Shown piece by piece: positions 13,537 to 27,557 of a stretch of DNA of 64,000 nt. The translations under genes were made by a program, and so were the position numbers. Positions within the stretch are counted from its first letter, which is position 1; every line of letters begins with the position of its first letter. This stretch comes from Tolypeutes matacus (Eukaryota; Chordata; Mammalia; Cingulata; Chlamyphoridae), in contig JAKSZT010037276.1 in the NCBI GenBank assembly GCA_026826555.1, forward strand, positions 1,736,844-1,800,843. Reading direction: 5' to 3'. Below the pieces are notes generated by a model that did not search any database, was not told the DNA's origin, and was given only the letters and a program-made list of their open reading frames with translations.

Positions 13537-16347
13537 ATGCACTCGGTCACAGTGATCATAGCATTTTCCTCCAGCATCCCACCACACTGTGGTGGAATAT
13601 TCCTTACCAAACATGATAAAATGTCGTGACTTTGTTCTCCCCAGCCACCAACAATACTATATGTTCAAAACCCATTCTCCATCGCTGCCTTCACCATTTC
13701 TGGAGAGTTGTGTGTAGGTGTTGAGTCTGTTTTAAACACTCTTGTGTTTTAATACTTTTCTATGTAGTGGCATTTGACTAGTGGATATTTTTCATTTTAC
13801 TTCAAAATTTGAGAATTAGAGATTAGCTTCCTTTCTCCAGGATTGCATTCTTCTGCTCTTTTCCAATTTTAGCAGTGCCTTCTCTCAAGCTGATGTCTTT
13901 TCCAAAGAGCCCATCTTACACTGCCCAGATGTCCATACAATTTGTCTGCAGCATTGTATGTGCAACACCCACATAAGAACCCATCAGTTTAGGAGAAAAA
14001 AAAAACGAACTACCAGACTATTTCATAAGACGCTCTTCTTGTACGTTTTTCCCTGGCTCACCAAGGAACGGGTGACCGGTATTTCAGCTTTCCAAGTTAC
14101 AACAGAGGGCGCCGTTTGTAATTCAGGGAAAGGAGTTCAATTTCATGTTACTTGAAAAGGCAATACATTGCATTAAATGGAATGTATCAGGTGGCTGGCG
14201 ACTTTTGAAAATGATGATACTTCACTGAGATAACAACATTTGCTCTTTTTATTCTCATGGGTAACTCTGCCCTGGGATTCCATTGCTCTGAGTTTCTCTG
14301 GTCTAAATTACTATGGTTTTCCAAGTGATGAAGTTATGTATGGGAATTTATGCCAATGAGATAAGTGCAATTCCCAAGCAGAAATTTCTTACTCATAAAG
14401 AATAAACACCTCGAGGGCAATAACATAATAAAAAAAATTATTTCATACCTTACATTATGTCCAAATGTTCGACTTGGAATGTCATAAATCCAATTTTATT
14501 TTCCTTTATTTCCATCATTGAGACAAATTATTTTCCTTTATAAGTGTTTCTATCCTCGTTTCCCTATGTTATTATTGATTCTTTCAAATCTAAACTGACA
14601 TTACACTCCCTTTTAAAATTAGCAATTTCTTTAGTCTAATTTCCATTTCAGTTTATAACTTTATAACTTTATAACTTTAAAATGAAGTTATTTTCATCAG
14701 CTTTAAAAAAGCCATTCTTTTTTCTCTTTGTCCACATAATGTGGTATAGAGCACATATCAATAAAATAGAAAACCCCCGAAAAATATTCAAGGTAAACCA
14801 GGAAATCACCTATCTTGTCTGTGTCAAGTAAAGATTGAAAAGTGAATTATTTCTTAAAGACCTGATTTTTCTTTTTTATTATAATTTTTACAGTGATTTT
14901 TAAGGGGCATAATAATGATTCAAGGGATGATGGCCCACCTCTGGGAATCTACAAAACACCAGGGAATGTACACATGGGATAAATATGATATTGGATTAAT
15001 ATGTATCAATAAAAGTGATTTCCTTTCAGTATAGTGGGAATGTCAGGACAAGTACACACAAGTCGAGTCGCAGATCATAGTTATTAGTGGTGTTTGAACG
15101 ATGCTGTCTCCACGTTATAAAAAATGAATCTCATTTCATTTTACTGCTGGATGTGTGTGAATGGGACCCTGAAAGTTGTTGTATCCCTTGTGTTTGTAAT
15201 ATAATGAGTTTTGCTCTATTCTTCAAGTTTATGTATGCTCATGAATGGACCATATCCATCACTAAAAATTAGATTGAGATAAATGTTGACCAAAGTAAAA
15301 ATGGAGGTTTAGAATGACCTTTTTCTCTAAAGAGGTATTCGTTTTGTTCCATTCATTTTTGGAGGCTATAATCCAGGTTGCATAGAATCGAGGGAGGGAC
15401 CCTGGGTTTGATGGCATAGTTCCTTGACTTTCATCAACCATTCATCTCCTCCACGATATGCCTGGATAAGCAATTCTCTCTTTGTCCATTTGTGCACCCT
15501 TACCTTCCCCTGGATTTTGGCAGTGTCTTTCACAAAGTTTTGGAGATTTTGTGAGATTTGGAGCTGTTACTCTTCAGTGTTCCTTGGATTTTGATTGGGT
15601 ATCTGTGGATTCTGCTTTCTTTTTAAGAATGAGGTTGGTTTTATTTCTAATACTTCCTGAAAATATACAATATAGCAGATGAGAAATTATTTTTCTATGG
15701 ACAACTGCGTCACATACTCGGCACTCGAGAACAACATCTTTGGGTTCAAAGAGACCCAGATAATCAGGAATGGTTTTCTTTAAACAAAACCTGGAGCCTT
15801 CTAAGAGTACAGTAAACAATGGAGTAGTTGTGTAAAATATCTCCTCTGAGTTATCGATGGAAAATAATGATTATTAAAAAATGGAGGAATCATTTATAAA
15901 CATTCCTTTTCTTCTAATGATTTATTTCCAAATTATAGTAGTGTAAATTATTTCATAAAACATTAGGAAGAACGTCTGTTCCAAATATTTCTATGAAAAA
16001 TGTATTCCACATGAATTCAAATCATTGATGTCTCTTATATTTAAAAAGCTTGCTGATTAAAAGAATTAAGTATTTCTTTGACAATTAGCATTCTAAGAGT
16101 AAGTAGAAAAAATCTTTCTCTCTTAGTAATGATTTATTTGTAGATGCACATTGATATCTAACAATTCTTTTAAAATCTGCATTTCAGAGTATTTTTAAAA
16201 GAATTTCATTAATTTAAATACACAAATTTGCCAATTAGAGACTGTCCTCCTAATTGGAGTTAGATCATGTTCTCACTGCCAAACATACACATTCTTTTAT
16301 TGGTAAATATATATTTCTTAATGGAATCTGTAATTAACCAAACATTT
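13537..16347 (+). repeat. Macrosatellite copy B5
   Basis: Full forward copy of 2811 bases. It includes a small local expansion near 14656-14680, where the phrase ataactttat is repeated three times. No large rearrangement is seen. Confidence 0.93.
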
Positions 16348-19154
16348 ATGCACTCAGTCACAGTACTCATAACATTTTCCTCCAGCATCCCACCACACTT
16401 TGGTGGACGGTTCCTTACCAAACATGATAAAATATCATGACATTGTTCTACCTAGCCACCAAAAATATTATATTTTCAAAACTCATTTTCCATGCCCTGC
16501 CTTCACCATTTCTGTAGAGTTGTGTGTACATGTTGAGTCTGTTTTAAACACTCTTGTGTTTTAATTTTTTCCAGGTAGTGGAAATTGACTAGTGGAAATT
16601 TTTTCATTTTTCTTCAGAAATTGAGAAATAGAGATTAGATTATTTTTTTCAGAATTGCTTTCTTCTGCTCTTTTCCAAATTTAGCATTGTCTTCTCACAT
16701 GTTGCTGTCTTTTCCAAAGAGCCCATCTTCCATTACCGAGATCTCCATATAATTTGTCTTTGGCCTTATTTGTGCAACACCCACATAAGAACCCTTAAGT
16801 TTAGGAGCAGAAAAATGACATGCCAGACTATTTGCTAAGATGCTCTTCTTGCACATTTTTCCTGGCTCACCAAGGAAAGTTCACCGGGATTCTAAATTTC
16901 CAAGTTACAACATAGGTCACCCTTTGCAATCCAGGGAAAGGAGTTCAATTTCATTTTACTTGAAAAGGAAATCCATTGCATTAAATGGGATGTATCAGGT
17001 GGCTGGTGACTTTTGATAATGATGATACTTCACTGAGATGAAAACATTTGTTCTTTTTATTCTCATGGGTAACTCTGCCCTGGGATTCCATTGCTCTGAG
17101 TTTCTCTGGTCTAAATTACTATGGTTTTCCAAGTGATGAAGTTATGTATGGGAATTCATGCCAATGAGATAGGTGCAATTTCCAAAGAGGAATTTTTTAC
17201 TCTTAAAGAATGAACGTCTTGAGGGAAATAACATGATAAATAAAATTATTTCATACCTAGAGATCATTATGTCCAAATGTTCGTCGTGGAATGTCATAAA
17301 TAAAATTTTATTTTCCTTTATTTCCATAATTCAGACAAATTATTTTCCTTTATAATTATTTCTATACTGGTTTCCCTTTCTTATTATTGATTCTTTCAAA
17401 TCTAAACTAACTTTACACTGCTTTTTAAAATTAGCAATTTCTTTAGTCTAATTTCCAATTCAATTTACAACTTTACAATGAAGACATTTTCATCTGCTTT
17501 AAAAAAGCCATTCATTGCTCTATTTGTCCACATGATGTGTTATAGAACACATATCAATAAAATAGATAGAAAACCCCCCAAAAATATTCAAGGTAAACCA
17601 GAAAGTTTTCTATGCTTGGCTGTGTCAAATAAGGATTGAAAAGTGAATTATTTCTTAATGACCTGATTATACTTTTTTTATTATAATTATTATAGTGATT
17701 TTTAAAATGCATTATAATTATTCATGGATGGTGGCCCACATCTGGGAATCTACAAAACACCAGGGAATGTACACATGTGATAAATATGGTATTGGATTTA
17801 TATGTATCAATAAAAGTGATTTCCTTTCAATAGAGTGGGAATGTCAGGACATGTACACACAAGACAAGCAGTGGATCATAGTTATTAGGGGTGTTTGAAT
17901 GATGCTCTCTCCATGTTATAAAAAATGAATCAAATTTCATTTTACTGTTGGATGTGTGCGAATGGGACACTAAGGGCTGTTATGCCCCTTTTGTTTGTAA
18001 GATCATGAGTGTTGCTCTACTCTTCAAGTTTATGTATGCTCAAGAATGAATCATATTCATCACTAAAAATTAGATTGAAAGAAATGTTGGCCAAAGGAAA
18101 ACAAGGAGGTTCAGATTATCTTTTTCTGTAAAGAGATATTCATTTTTTTCTCTTCTTTGTTGGTGCCTATAATCAAGATTGCATAGAATCGAGGGAGGTT
18201 CCCTGGGTTTGATGGCTTAGTTCCTTGATTTTTATCAACCATTCATCTCCCCCACGATATGCTTGGATAGGCGAGTGCCTCTTTGTCCACTTGTGGACCC
18301 TAACATTTCCTTAACTCCTATGGATTTGAGCAGGGGCTTTCACAAAGTTTTGGAGATATTGTGAGATTTGGAGCTATTACTCTTCTGTGTTCCTTGGATT
18401 TTGATTGGGTATCTGTGGGTTCTGCTTTCTTTTTAAGAATGAGGTTGATTTTATTTCCAATCTTCCTGAAAATTTAATAGCAGATGAGAAATGATTTTTC
18501 TATGGAAAACGGCGTCACATACTCTGCACAGGAGAAAAACCACTTTGGGTTCAGAGAGGTCCGGAAAATCAGGAATTTTTTATTGAAACAAAACCTGGAG
18601 CCTTCTAAAAGTACAGTAAACAATTGAGATATCATGGAAATTATCTCCTCTGAATTATCGATTGAAAATAATGATTATTCAAAAGTGGAGGAATCACCGA
18701 TAAGTGTTCCTATTCCTCTAATGATTATTCTCCAAATTTTAGTGGTGTAAATTATTTCTTAAACCATTAGGAAAGAATTCTGTAACAAGTATTTCTATGA
18801 AAAATGTATTCCACATGAATTCACATCATTGATGTCTCTTAAATTTAAAAAGCTTGCTGTTTAAAAGGGTTAAGTATTTCTTGGACAATTAGCATTCTCA
18901 TAGTAGGTAAAAAAAATTCTTTCTCTCTTAGTAAGGATTTATTTGTAGATGATCAATGATATTTAAACATTCTTTTCAAATCTGCATTTCACTGAGTATT
19001 TTAAAAGGTTTTCTTTATTTTAAATACGCAAAATTAGTCAATTAGAGACTGTCCTCCTAATCTGAGTTAGATCATATTCTCCTAGCAAACTGACACATTC
19101 TTGTGTTTGTAAATATATATTTCTTAACAGAATCTGTAAATTAACCAAGAGTTT
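16348..19154 (+). repeat. Macrosatellite copy B6
   Basis: Full forward copy of 2807 bases without visible large rearrangement. Its version of frame 1 near 18350-18600 is broken. Confidence 0.93.
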
Positions 19155-21949
19155 ATGCACTCGGTCACAGTTCTCACAGCATCCCACCACACCATGGTGG
19201 AATGATCCTTACCAAACATGATAAAATTTTGAGACTTTGTTCTCCCCAGCCACCAACTATATGTTCAAAACTCATTTTCCATGCCCTGCCTTCACCATTT
19301 CTGAAGAGTTGTGTGTACATGTCGAGTCTGTTTTAAACACTCTTCTGTTTTAATTTTTTCCCACATACTGTTAATTGACTAGTAGGTATTTTTTTCTTTT
19401 ACTTCAAAATTTGAGAATTAGAGATTAGCTTCTTTTCTTTAGGATTGCATTCTTCTGCTCTTTCCAATTTTAACAGTGCCTTCTCTAATGCTGCTGTCTT
19501 TTCCAAAGACTCCATCTTCCATTGCCCAGAACTTCAAGTAATTTTTCTGTGTCATTCTTTGTGTAACACCCACATAATAACCCTTCAGTTTAGGATCAGA
19601 AAAAAGACATGCCAGAATATTTGCTAAGATGCTCTCCTTGCACATTTTTGCTGGCTCACCAAGGAAAGGGTGACAGGGATTCTAGCTTCCCAAGTTACAT
19701 CAGAGTGCACCCTTTGGAATTCAGGGAGAGGAGTTCAATTTCATGTTACTTGAAAAGGCAATCCATTGCATTAAATGGGATGTATCATGTGGCTGGTGAC
19801 TTTTGATAATGATGAAACTTCACTGAGTTGACAGCATTTGATCTTGTTATTCTCATGGGTGCCTCTGCCCTGTGATTCCATTGCTCTGAGGTTCTCTGGT
19901 GTAAATTACTATGGTTTTCCAATGATGAAGTTATGAATGGGAATTTATGCCAACGAGATAGGTGCCATTCGCCAAAAAGTTCTTTTTACTCATAAAGAAT
20001 GAACGTCGTGAGGGAAATAACATGATAAATAAAATTATTTCATACCTAGAGATCATTATGTCCAAATGATAGACATGGAATGTCATGAATAGAATTTTAT
20101 TTTCTTTTATTTCCATCATTCAGATGAATTATTTTCCTTTATAAATGTTTCTATCCTTGTTTCCCTTTCTTATTATTGATTCTTTCAAATCTAAATTATC
20201 CTTACACTCCCTTTTAAAAATAGCAATTACTTTACTCTAATTTCCATTTCAGTTTATAACCTTATGATGAAGACATTTTCATCAGCTTTAAAAAAGCCAT
20301 TCATTGTTCTCTTTGTCCTCATGATGTGGTATAGAGCACATATCAATAAAATAGATAGACAACCCCCAAAAAATATTCAAGGCAAAGAAGGAAATCACCT
20401 ATGTTTTGTTGTGTCCAGTACGGATTGAAAAGTGAATTATTTTTTAATGACCTGATTTTTCTTTTTTTATTAAAATTATAATAGTGAGTTTAAAAGGCAT
20501 AATAAAGACTCATGGGATGATGGACCACCTCTGGGAATCTACAAAATACCAGGTAACATACTCATGGGTTAAATATGATATTGGATTAATATGTATCAAT
20601 AAAAGTGATTTCTTTTCAATATAGGGGGAATGTCAGGACAAGTACACAAAGTCGAGCGGCAGATCATATTTATTAGGGGTGATTGAACGATGCTCTCTCC
20701 ACGTTATAAAAAACGAATCATGTTTCATTTTACTGCTGGATGTGTGTGGATGGGACACTGAAATTTGTTATGCCCCTTGTGATTGTAAGATCATGAGTTT
20801 TGCTCTATACTTCAAGTTTATATATGCTCATGAATGAACCATATCCATCACTAAAATTTCGATTGTGAGAAATGTTGGCCAAAGTAAACCATGGAGGTTT
20901 AGAATTACCTTTTTCTCTAAAGAGGTATTCCTTTTGTTCTCTTCATTGTTGGAGGCAATAATCAAGTTTGCATAGAATCGAGAGAGTGTCCCTGGATTTT
21001 TTGGCTTAATTCCTTGACTTTCATCAACAATTCATCTCCGCCATGATATTCCTGGATAGGCTAGTCCTTCTTTGTAAAATTGTGGACCCTAACATTTCCT
21101 TAACTCCCCTGGATTAGGGTAGGGGCTTTCACAAAGTGTAGGAGATATTGTGAGATTTGGAACTGTTACTTTTCTGTTTTACTTGGATTTTGATTGGGTA
21201 TCTGTGAATTCTGCTTTCTTTTTAAGAATGAGGTTGATTATATTTCCAATACTTCCTGAAAATTTGCAATATAGAAGATGAGTAATGATTTTTCTTTGTA
21301 CAACTGCATCACATACTCTGCACTCGAGAACACCAACTATGGGTTCAAAGAGGTCCAGAAAATCAGGAATGGTTTTCTTGAAACAAAACCTGGAGCCTTC
21401 TAAGAGTACATTAAACAATGGAGAATTCGTGTAAAATATCTTCTCTGAATTATCGATTGAAAACAATGATTATTCAAAAATAGAGGAGTCACTGATTAAC
21501 ATTCATTTTCCTCTAATGATAATTCTCCTAATTAGAGTAGGGTAAATTTTTCATAAACCATTAGGAAGAATGTCTTTTCCAAATATTTCTTTGAAAGATG
21601 TATTCCACATGAATTCATATCATTGATGTTTCTTATATTTAAAAAGCTTGCTGTTTAAAAGTGTTATGTATTTCTTGGACAATTAGCATTCTCATAGTAG
21701 GTAGAAAAATTCTTTCTCTCTTAGTAGGATTTTATTTGTAGATGATCATTGATATTTAACCATTCTTTTCAAATCTGCATTTCACCAAGTACTTTAAAAA
21801 GGTTTTCTTTATTTTAAATACACAAAATTTGCCAATTAGACACTGTCTTCCTATTCTGAGTTAGATCATGTTCTCACTGCCAAAATTACACATTCGTCTG
21901 CTTGTAAATATATATTTCTTATCAGAATCTGTAAATTAACAAAGCCTTT
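19155..21949 (+). repeat. Macrosatellite copy B7
   Basis: Full forward copy of 2795 bases. Its segment 21241-21370 is identical over 130 bases to 24042-24171 in the next copy, far above the similarity of the surrounding sequence. Confidence 0.93.
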
Positions 21950-24749
21950 ATGCACTCGGTCACAATACTCACAGCATTTTCTTCCAGCATCCCACGACAC
22001 TGTGGTGGAATATTCCTTACCAAACATGATAAAATTTCGTGACATTGTTCTCCCCAGCCACCAACAATACTATAGGTTCAAAACTCATTTTCTGTGCCCT
22101 GCCTTCACCATTTCTAGAGAGTTGAGTGTATGTGTTGAGTCTGTTTGAAACACTCTTGTGTTTTAATTTTTTTCCACGTAGTGGTAATTGACTAGTGGAT
22201 ATTTTTCATTTTACTTCAAAATTTGAGAATTAGAGATTAGCTTCTTTTCTCAGGATTGCATTCTTCTACTCTTTTCCAATTTTTGCAGTTCCTTCTCTCA
22301 TGCTGCTGTCTTTTCCAAAAAAGCCCATCTTCCATTGCCCAGATCTCCATATAATTTGTTTTCGGTATTGTTTCTGCAACACCCACATAAGTACCCTTCA
22401 GTTTAGGAGCAGAAAAAACACATGCTAGACTATTTGCTAAGACGCTATTCTTGCACGTTTTAACTGGCTCACCAAGGAAAGGATGACCGGGATTCTAGCT
22501 TTCCAAGTTACACCAGAGGGTTCCCTTTGGAACTCAGGGAAAGGATTTCAATTTCATGTTACTTGAAAAGGCAATCCATTGCATTAAATGGGATGTATCA
22601 GGTGGCTGGTGACTTTTGATAATGATGACTCTTCACTGAGATGAAAACATTTGCTCTTTTTATTCTCATGGGTTCCACTGCCCAGGCATTACATTGCTCT
22701 GAGGTTCTCTGTTTTAAATTACTACGGTTTTCCAAGTGATGAAGATATGTATGGGAATTAATGCCAATGAGAAAAGTGCAATTCCCAAAAAGGAATTTTT
22801 TACTCATAAAGAATGAACACCTTGAGGGAAATAACATGAAAAAAAAAATTATTTCCTACCTAAAGATCATTATGCCCAAATGTTCGACATTGAATGTCAT
22901 AAATAAAATATTATTTTCCTTTATTTCCATCATTCAGACAAATTATTTTCCTTTATCAGTGTTTCTAGCCTTGTTTCCCTTTCTTATTATTGATTCTTTC
23001 AAATCTAAAGTAACCTTACATGCCCAATTTCTTTAGTCTAATTTCCATTTCAGTTATAAGTTTACAGTGAAGACATTTTCATCAGCTTTAAAAAGCCATT
23101 CATTGTTCTATTTCTCCACATGATGTGGTATAGAGCACATATCAATAAAATAGATAGATAACCCCCCAAAAATATTCAAGGTAAACCAGGAAATCACCTA
23201 TACTTGGCTGTGTCAATTAAGGATTGAAAAGTGAATTTTTTCTTAATGAATTGATTTTTCTTTTTTATTATAAATATTATAGTGAATTTTAAAATACATA
23301 ATAATGATTCAAGGGATGATGGCCCACCTCTGGGAATCTACAAAACACCAGGGAATATACACATGCCATAAATATGATATTGGATTAATATGTATCGATA
23401 AAAGTGATTTCTTTTCAATAGAGTGGGGATGTAAGGACATGTACACACAAATCGAGCTGTGGATCATAGTTATTAGGGTTGTTTGAACGATGCTCTCTCC
23501 ACGTTATATAAAATGAATCACACTTCATTTTACTGTTGGATGTGTGGGAATGGAATCCAGAAAGTTTTTATGCCCCTTGTGTTTCTAAAATCATGAGTTT
23601 TGCTCTACTCTTCAAGTTTATGTATTCTCATGAATGAACCATATACATCACTAAAAATTCAGTTAAGAGAAATGTTGGCCAAAGTAAAACATGGAGGTTT
23701 AGAATTACCTTTTTCTCTAACGAGGTATTCGTTTTGTTCTCTTCATTTTTGGAGGCTATAATCAAGTAGGCATAGAATCGAGGGAGGTACCCTGGGCTTG
23801 ATGTCTTAGTTCCTTGACTTTCATCAACCATTCATCTCCCCCAAGATATGCCTGGATAAGCGAGTCCCACTTTGTCCACTTGTAGACCCTAACATTTCCT
23901 TAACTCCCCTGGATTTGGGCTTGGGCTTTCACAAAATGTAGGAGATGTTGTGAGATTTGGAGCTCTTACTCTTCTGTGTTCCTTGGATTTTGATTGGGTA
24001 TCTGTGGATTCTGCTTTCATTTTAAGAATGAGGTTGATTTTTATTTCCAATACTTCCTGAAAATTTGCAATATAGAAGATGAGTAATGATTTTTCTTTGT
24101 ACAACTGCATCACATACTCTGCACTCGAGAACACCAACTATGGGTTCAAAGAGGTCCAGAAAATCAGGAATTGTTTTCCTGAAACAAAACCTGGAGCCTT
24201 CTAAGAGTACAGTAAACAATGGAGAAGTCAGGTAAAATATCTCTTCTGAATTATTGATTGAAATAATTGATTATTCAAAAATGGAGGAATCACTGATAAG
24301 CATTCCTTTTCCTCTAATGATTATTCTCCAAATTAGCGTAGTGTAAATTATTTCATAAACCATTAGAATGAATGCCTGTTCCAAATATTTCTATGTAAAA
24401 TGTATTCCACATAAGTTCACATGATTGCTGTCTCATCTTTAAAATGTTTGCTGTTTAAAAGCGTTAAGTATTTCTTGGACAATTAGCATTCTTAGAGTAG
24501 GTAGAAAAATTCTTTCTCTCTTAGTAAGGATTTATATGTAGATGATCATTAATATTTAAATATTCTTTTCAAGTCTACATTTCACTGAGTACTTTAAAAA
24601 GGTTTTCTTTATTTTAAATACACGAAATTTGCCAATTAGAGACTGTCCTCCTAATCTGAGTTAGATCATGTTCTCACTGCCAAACTTACACATTCTTCTG
24701 TTTGTAAATATATATTTCTTAACAGAACCTGTAAATTAACCAAACATTT
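21950..24749 (+). repeat. Macrosatellite copy B8
   Basis: Full forward copy of 2800 bases. Around 22660-22810 it shares a set of rare variants (ccactgcccaggcattacat; gggaattaatgccaatgag) with copies B10 and B11 but not with B9, so this copy is a mosaic of subfamilies. Confidence 0.93.
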
Positions 24750-27557
24750 ATGCACATGGTCACAGTACTCATAGCATTTTCCTCCAGCCTCCCACAACAC
24801 TGTGGTGGAATCTTCCTTACCAAAACTGATAAAACCTTGTGTCATTGTTCTCCCCAGCCACCAAAAATACTATATGTTCAAAACTCATTTTCCATGCCCT
24901 GCCTTCACCATTTCTGGAGAGTTGTGTGTATGTGTTGAGTCTGTTTCAAACACTCTTGTGTTTTAAATTTTTTTTCCACATTGTGGTAATTGGCTAGTGG
25001 ATATTTTTTAATTTTACTTCAAAATTTGAAAATTAGAGTCTAGCTTCCTTTCTAAAGGATTGCATTCTTCTTCTCTTTTTCAATTTTAGCATTGTCTTCT
25101 CTTATGCTGTTGTCTTTTCCAGAGTCCATCTTCCATTGCCCAGATCTCCATATAATTTGTCTGCGGCATTCCTTATGCAACACGCACATAAGAACCCTTA
25201 ATTTTATGAGCAGAATAAAGACATTCCAGACTATTTGCTAAGAGGCTCTTCTTGTATGTTCTTCATGGCTCACCAAGGAAAGGGTGACCGGTATTCTAGC
25301 TTTCTAAGTTACACCAGAGGGTGCCCATTGGAATTCAGGGAAAGAAGTTCTATTTCTTGTTACTTGCAAAGGCAATCCAATGCATTAAATGGGATGTTTC
25401 AGGGGGCTGGTCACTTTTGATAGTGATGATACTTCACTGAGATGACAACATTTGTTCTTTTTATTCTCATGTGTTCCTCTGCCCTGGGATTCCATTGGTC
25501 TGAAGTTCTCTGGTTTAAATTACTATGGTTTTCCAAGTGATGAAGTTATGTAAGGGAATTTATGCCAAAGAGATAGGTGCAATTCTCAAAAAGGTATATT
25601 TTACTCATAAAGAATGAACGCCTGGGGAAAATAACATGATAAAAAATTATTTCATACCTACAGATAATTATGTCCAAATTTTCGACCTGGAATCTCATCA
25701 ATAAAATTTCATTTTCCTTTATTTCCATCATTCAGACAAATTATTTTCTGTTATAAGTGTTTCTATCCTTGTTACCCTTTCTTATTATTGATTCTTTCAA
25801 ATCTAAACTAACCTTACACACCCTTTTAAAATTAGCAATTTCTTTAGTCTAATATACATTCACTTTATAACTTTACTATGAAGACATTTTCATCAGCTTA
25901 AAAAAGCCATTCATTGCTCTCTTTGTCCACATGATATGTTATAGAGCACATATCAATAAAATAGATAGACAACCCCCCAAAAATATTTAAGGTAAACCAT
26001 GAAATCACCTATCCTTGGCTGTGTCAAGTAAGGATTGAAAAGTGAATTATTTCTTAATGACCTGAATTTACTTTTTATATTATAATTATTATAGTGATTT
26101 TTAAAAGGCATAATAATTATTCAAGGGATGATTGCCCACCTCTGGGAATCAACAAAACACCAGGGATCATTCACATGGGATAAATATGATACTGGATTAA
26201 TATTTATCAATAAAAGTGATTTATTTTCAACATAGTCTGGATGTCAGACATGTACACAGATGTCGAGCGGAGGATCATACTTATTAGGGGTGTTTGAACG
26301 ATGCTCTCTCCACGTTATAAAAAAATGAATCATATTTCATTTTACTGCTGGATGTGTGTGAATGGGACCCTGAAAGTTTTTATTCCCCTTCGGTTCGTAA
26401 GATCATGAGTATAGGTGTACTCTTAAAGTTTATGTATGCTCATGAATGAACCAAATCCATCACTAAAAATTAGATTGAGAAATTAGTTGGCCAAAGTAAA
26501 ACATGGAGGTTTAGAATTACCTTTTTCTCTAAAGAAAGTATTCATTTTGTTCTTTTCTTTGGTGGAGGCTATAATCAAGGTTGCATAAAATCGAGGGAGG
26601 TGCCCTGGGCTTGATGGCTTAGTTCATTCACTTTCATCAACCATTCATCTCCCCCATGATGTGCCTGGATAGGCGAGTCCCTCTTTATCCACTTGTGGAC
26701 ACTAATATTTCCTTAACTTCCCTGGATTTGGGCAGTGGCCTTCACAAATTGTTGGACATATTGTGAGATTTGGAGCTGTTACTCTAATGTGATCCTTGGA
26801 TTTTGATTTGGTATCTGTGAATTCTACTTTCTTTTTAAGAAGGAGGTTGATTTAATTTCCAATACTTCCTGAAAAATTGAAATATAGAAGATGAGAAATG
26901 ATTTTTCTATGTACAACTGCGTCACCTACTCTGCACTCGAGAACAACCACTTTGTGTTCAAAGAGGTCCAGAAAATCAGGAATGGTTTTCTTGAAGCAAA
27001 TCTGGAGACTTCTAAGAGTTCAGTAAACAATGGGGAAGCCATGTAAAATATCTCCTCAGAATTATCAATTGAAAATAATGATTATTCAAAAATGTAGTAA
27101 TCACTAATTAGCATTCTTTTTCCTCTAATGACTATTCTCCAAATTAGAGTAGTGTAAATTATTTCATAAATCATTAGGAAGAACGTCTGTTCCAAATATT
27201 TCTATGAAAAATATATTCCACATGCATTCACATCATTGATGTTTCTAATGTTTTAGAAGCTTGCTGTTTAATGCGTTAAGTATTTCTTTGACAATTGGCA
27301 TTCTTAGAGTAGGTAGAAAATTTCTTTCTCTCTTAGTAAGGATTTATTTGTAGATGATCATTGACATTTAACCATTCTTTTCAAATTGCCATTCACTGAG
27401 TACAAAAAGGTTTTCCTTATTTTAAATACATAGAATTTGCCAATTAGAGACTGTCCTCCTAATCTGAGTTAGATCATGTTCTCACTGCCAAACTTACACA
27501 TTCTTCTGTATGTAAACATATATTTCTTAACAGAATATGTAAATTAAACAAACAATT
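24750..27557 (+). repeat. Macrosatellite copy B9 (reference copy for phases)
   Basis: Full forward copy of 2808 bases without insertions. I used it to assign phases elsewhere in this annotation. Confidence 0.93.
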
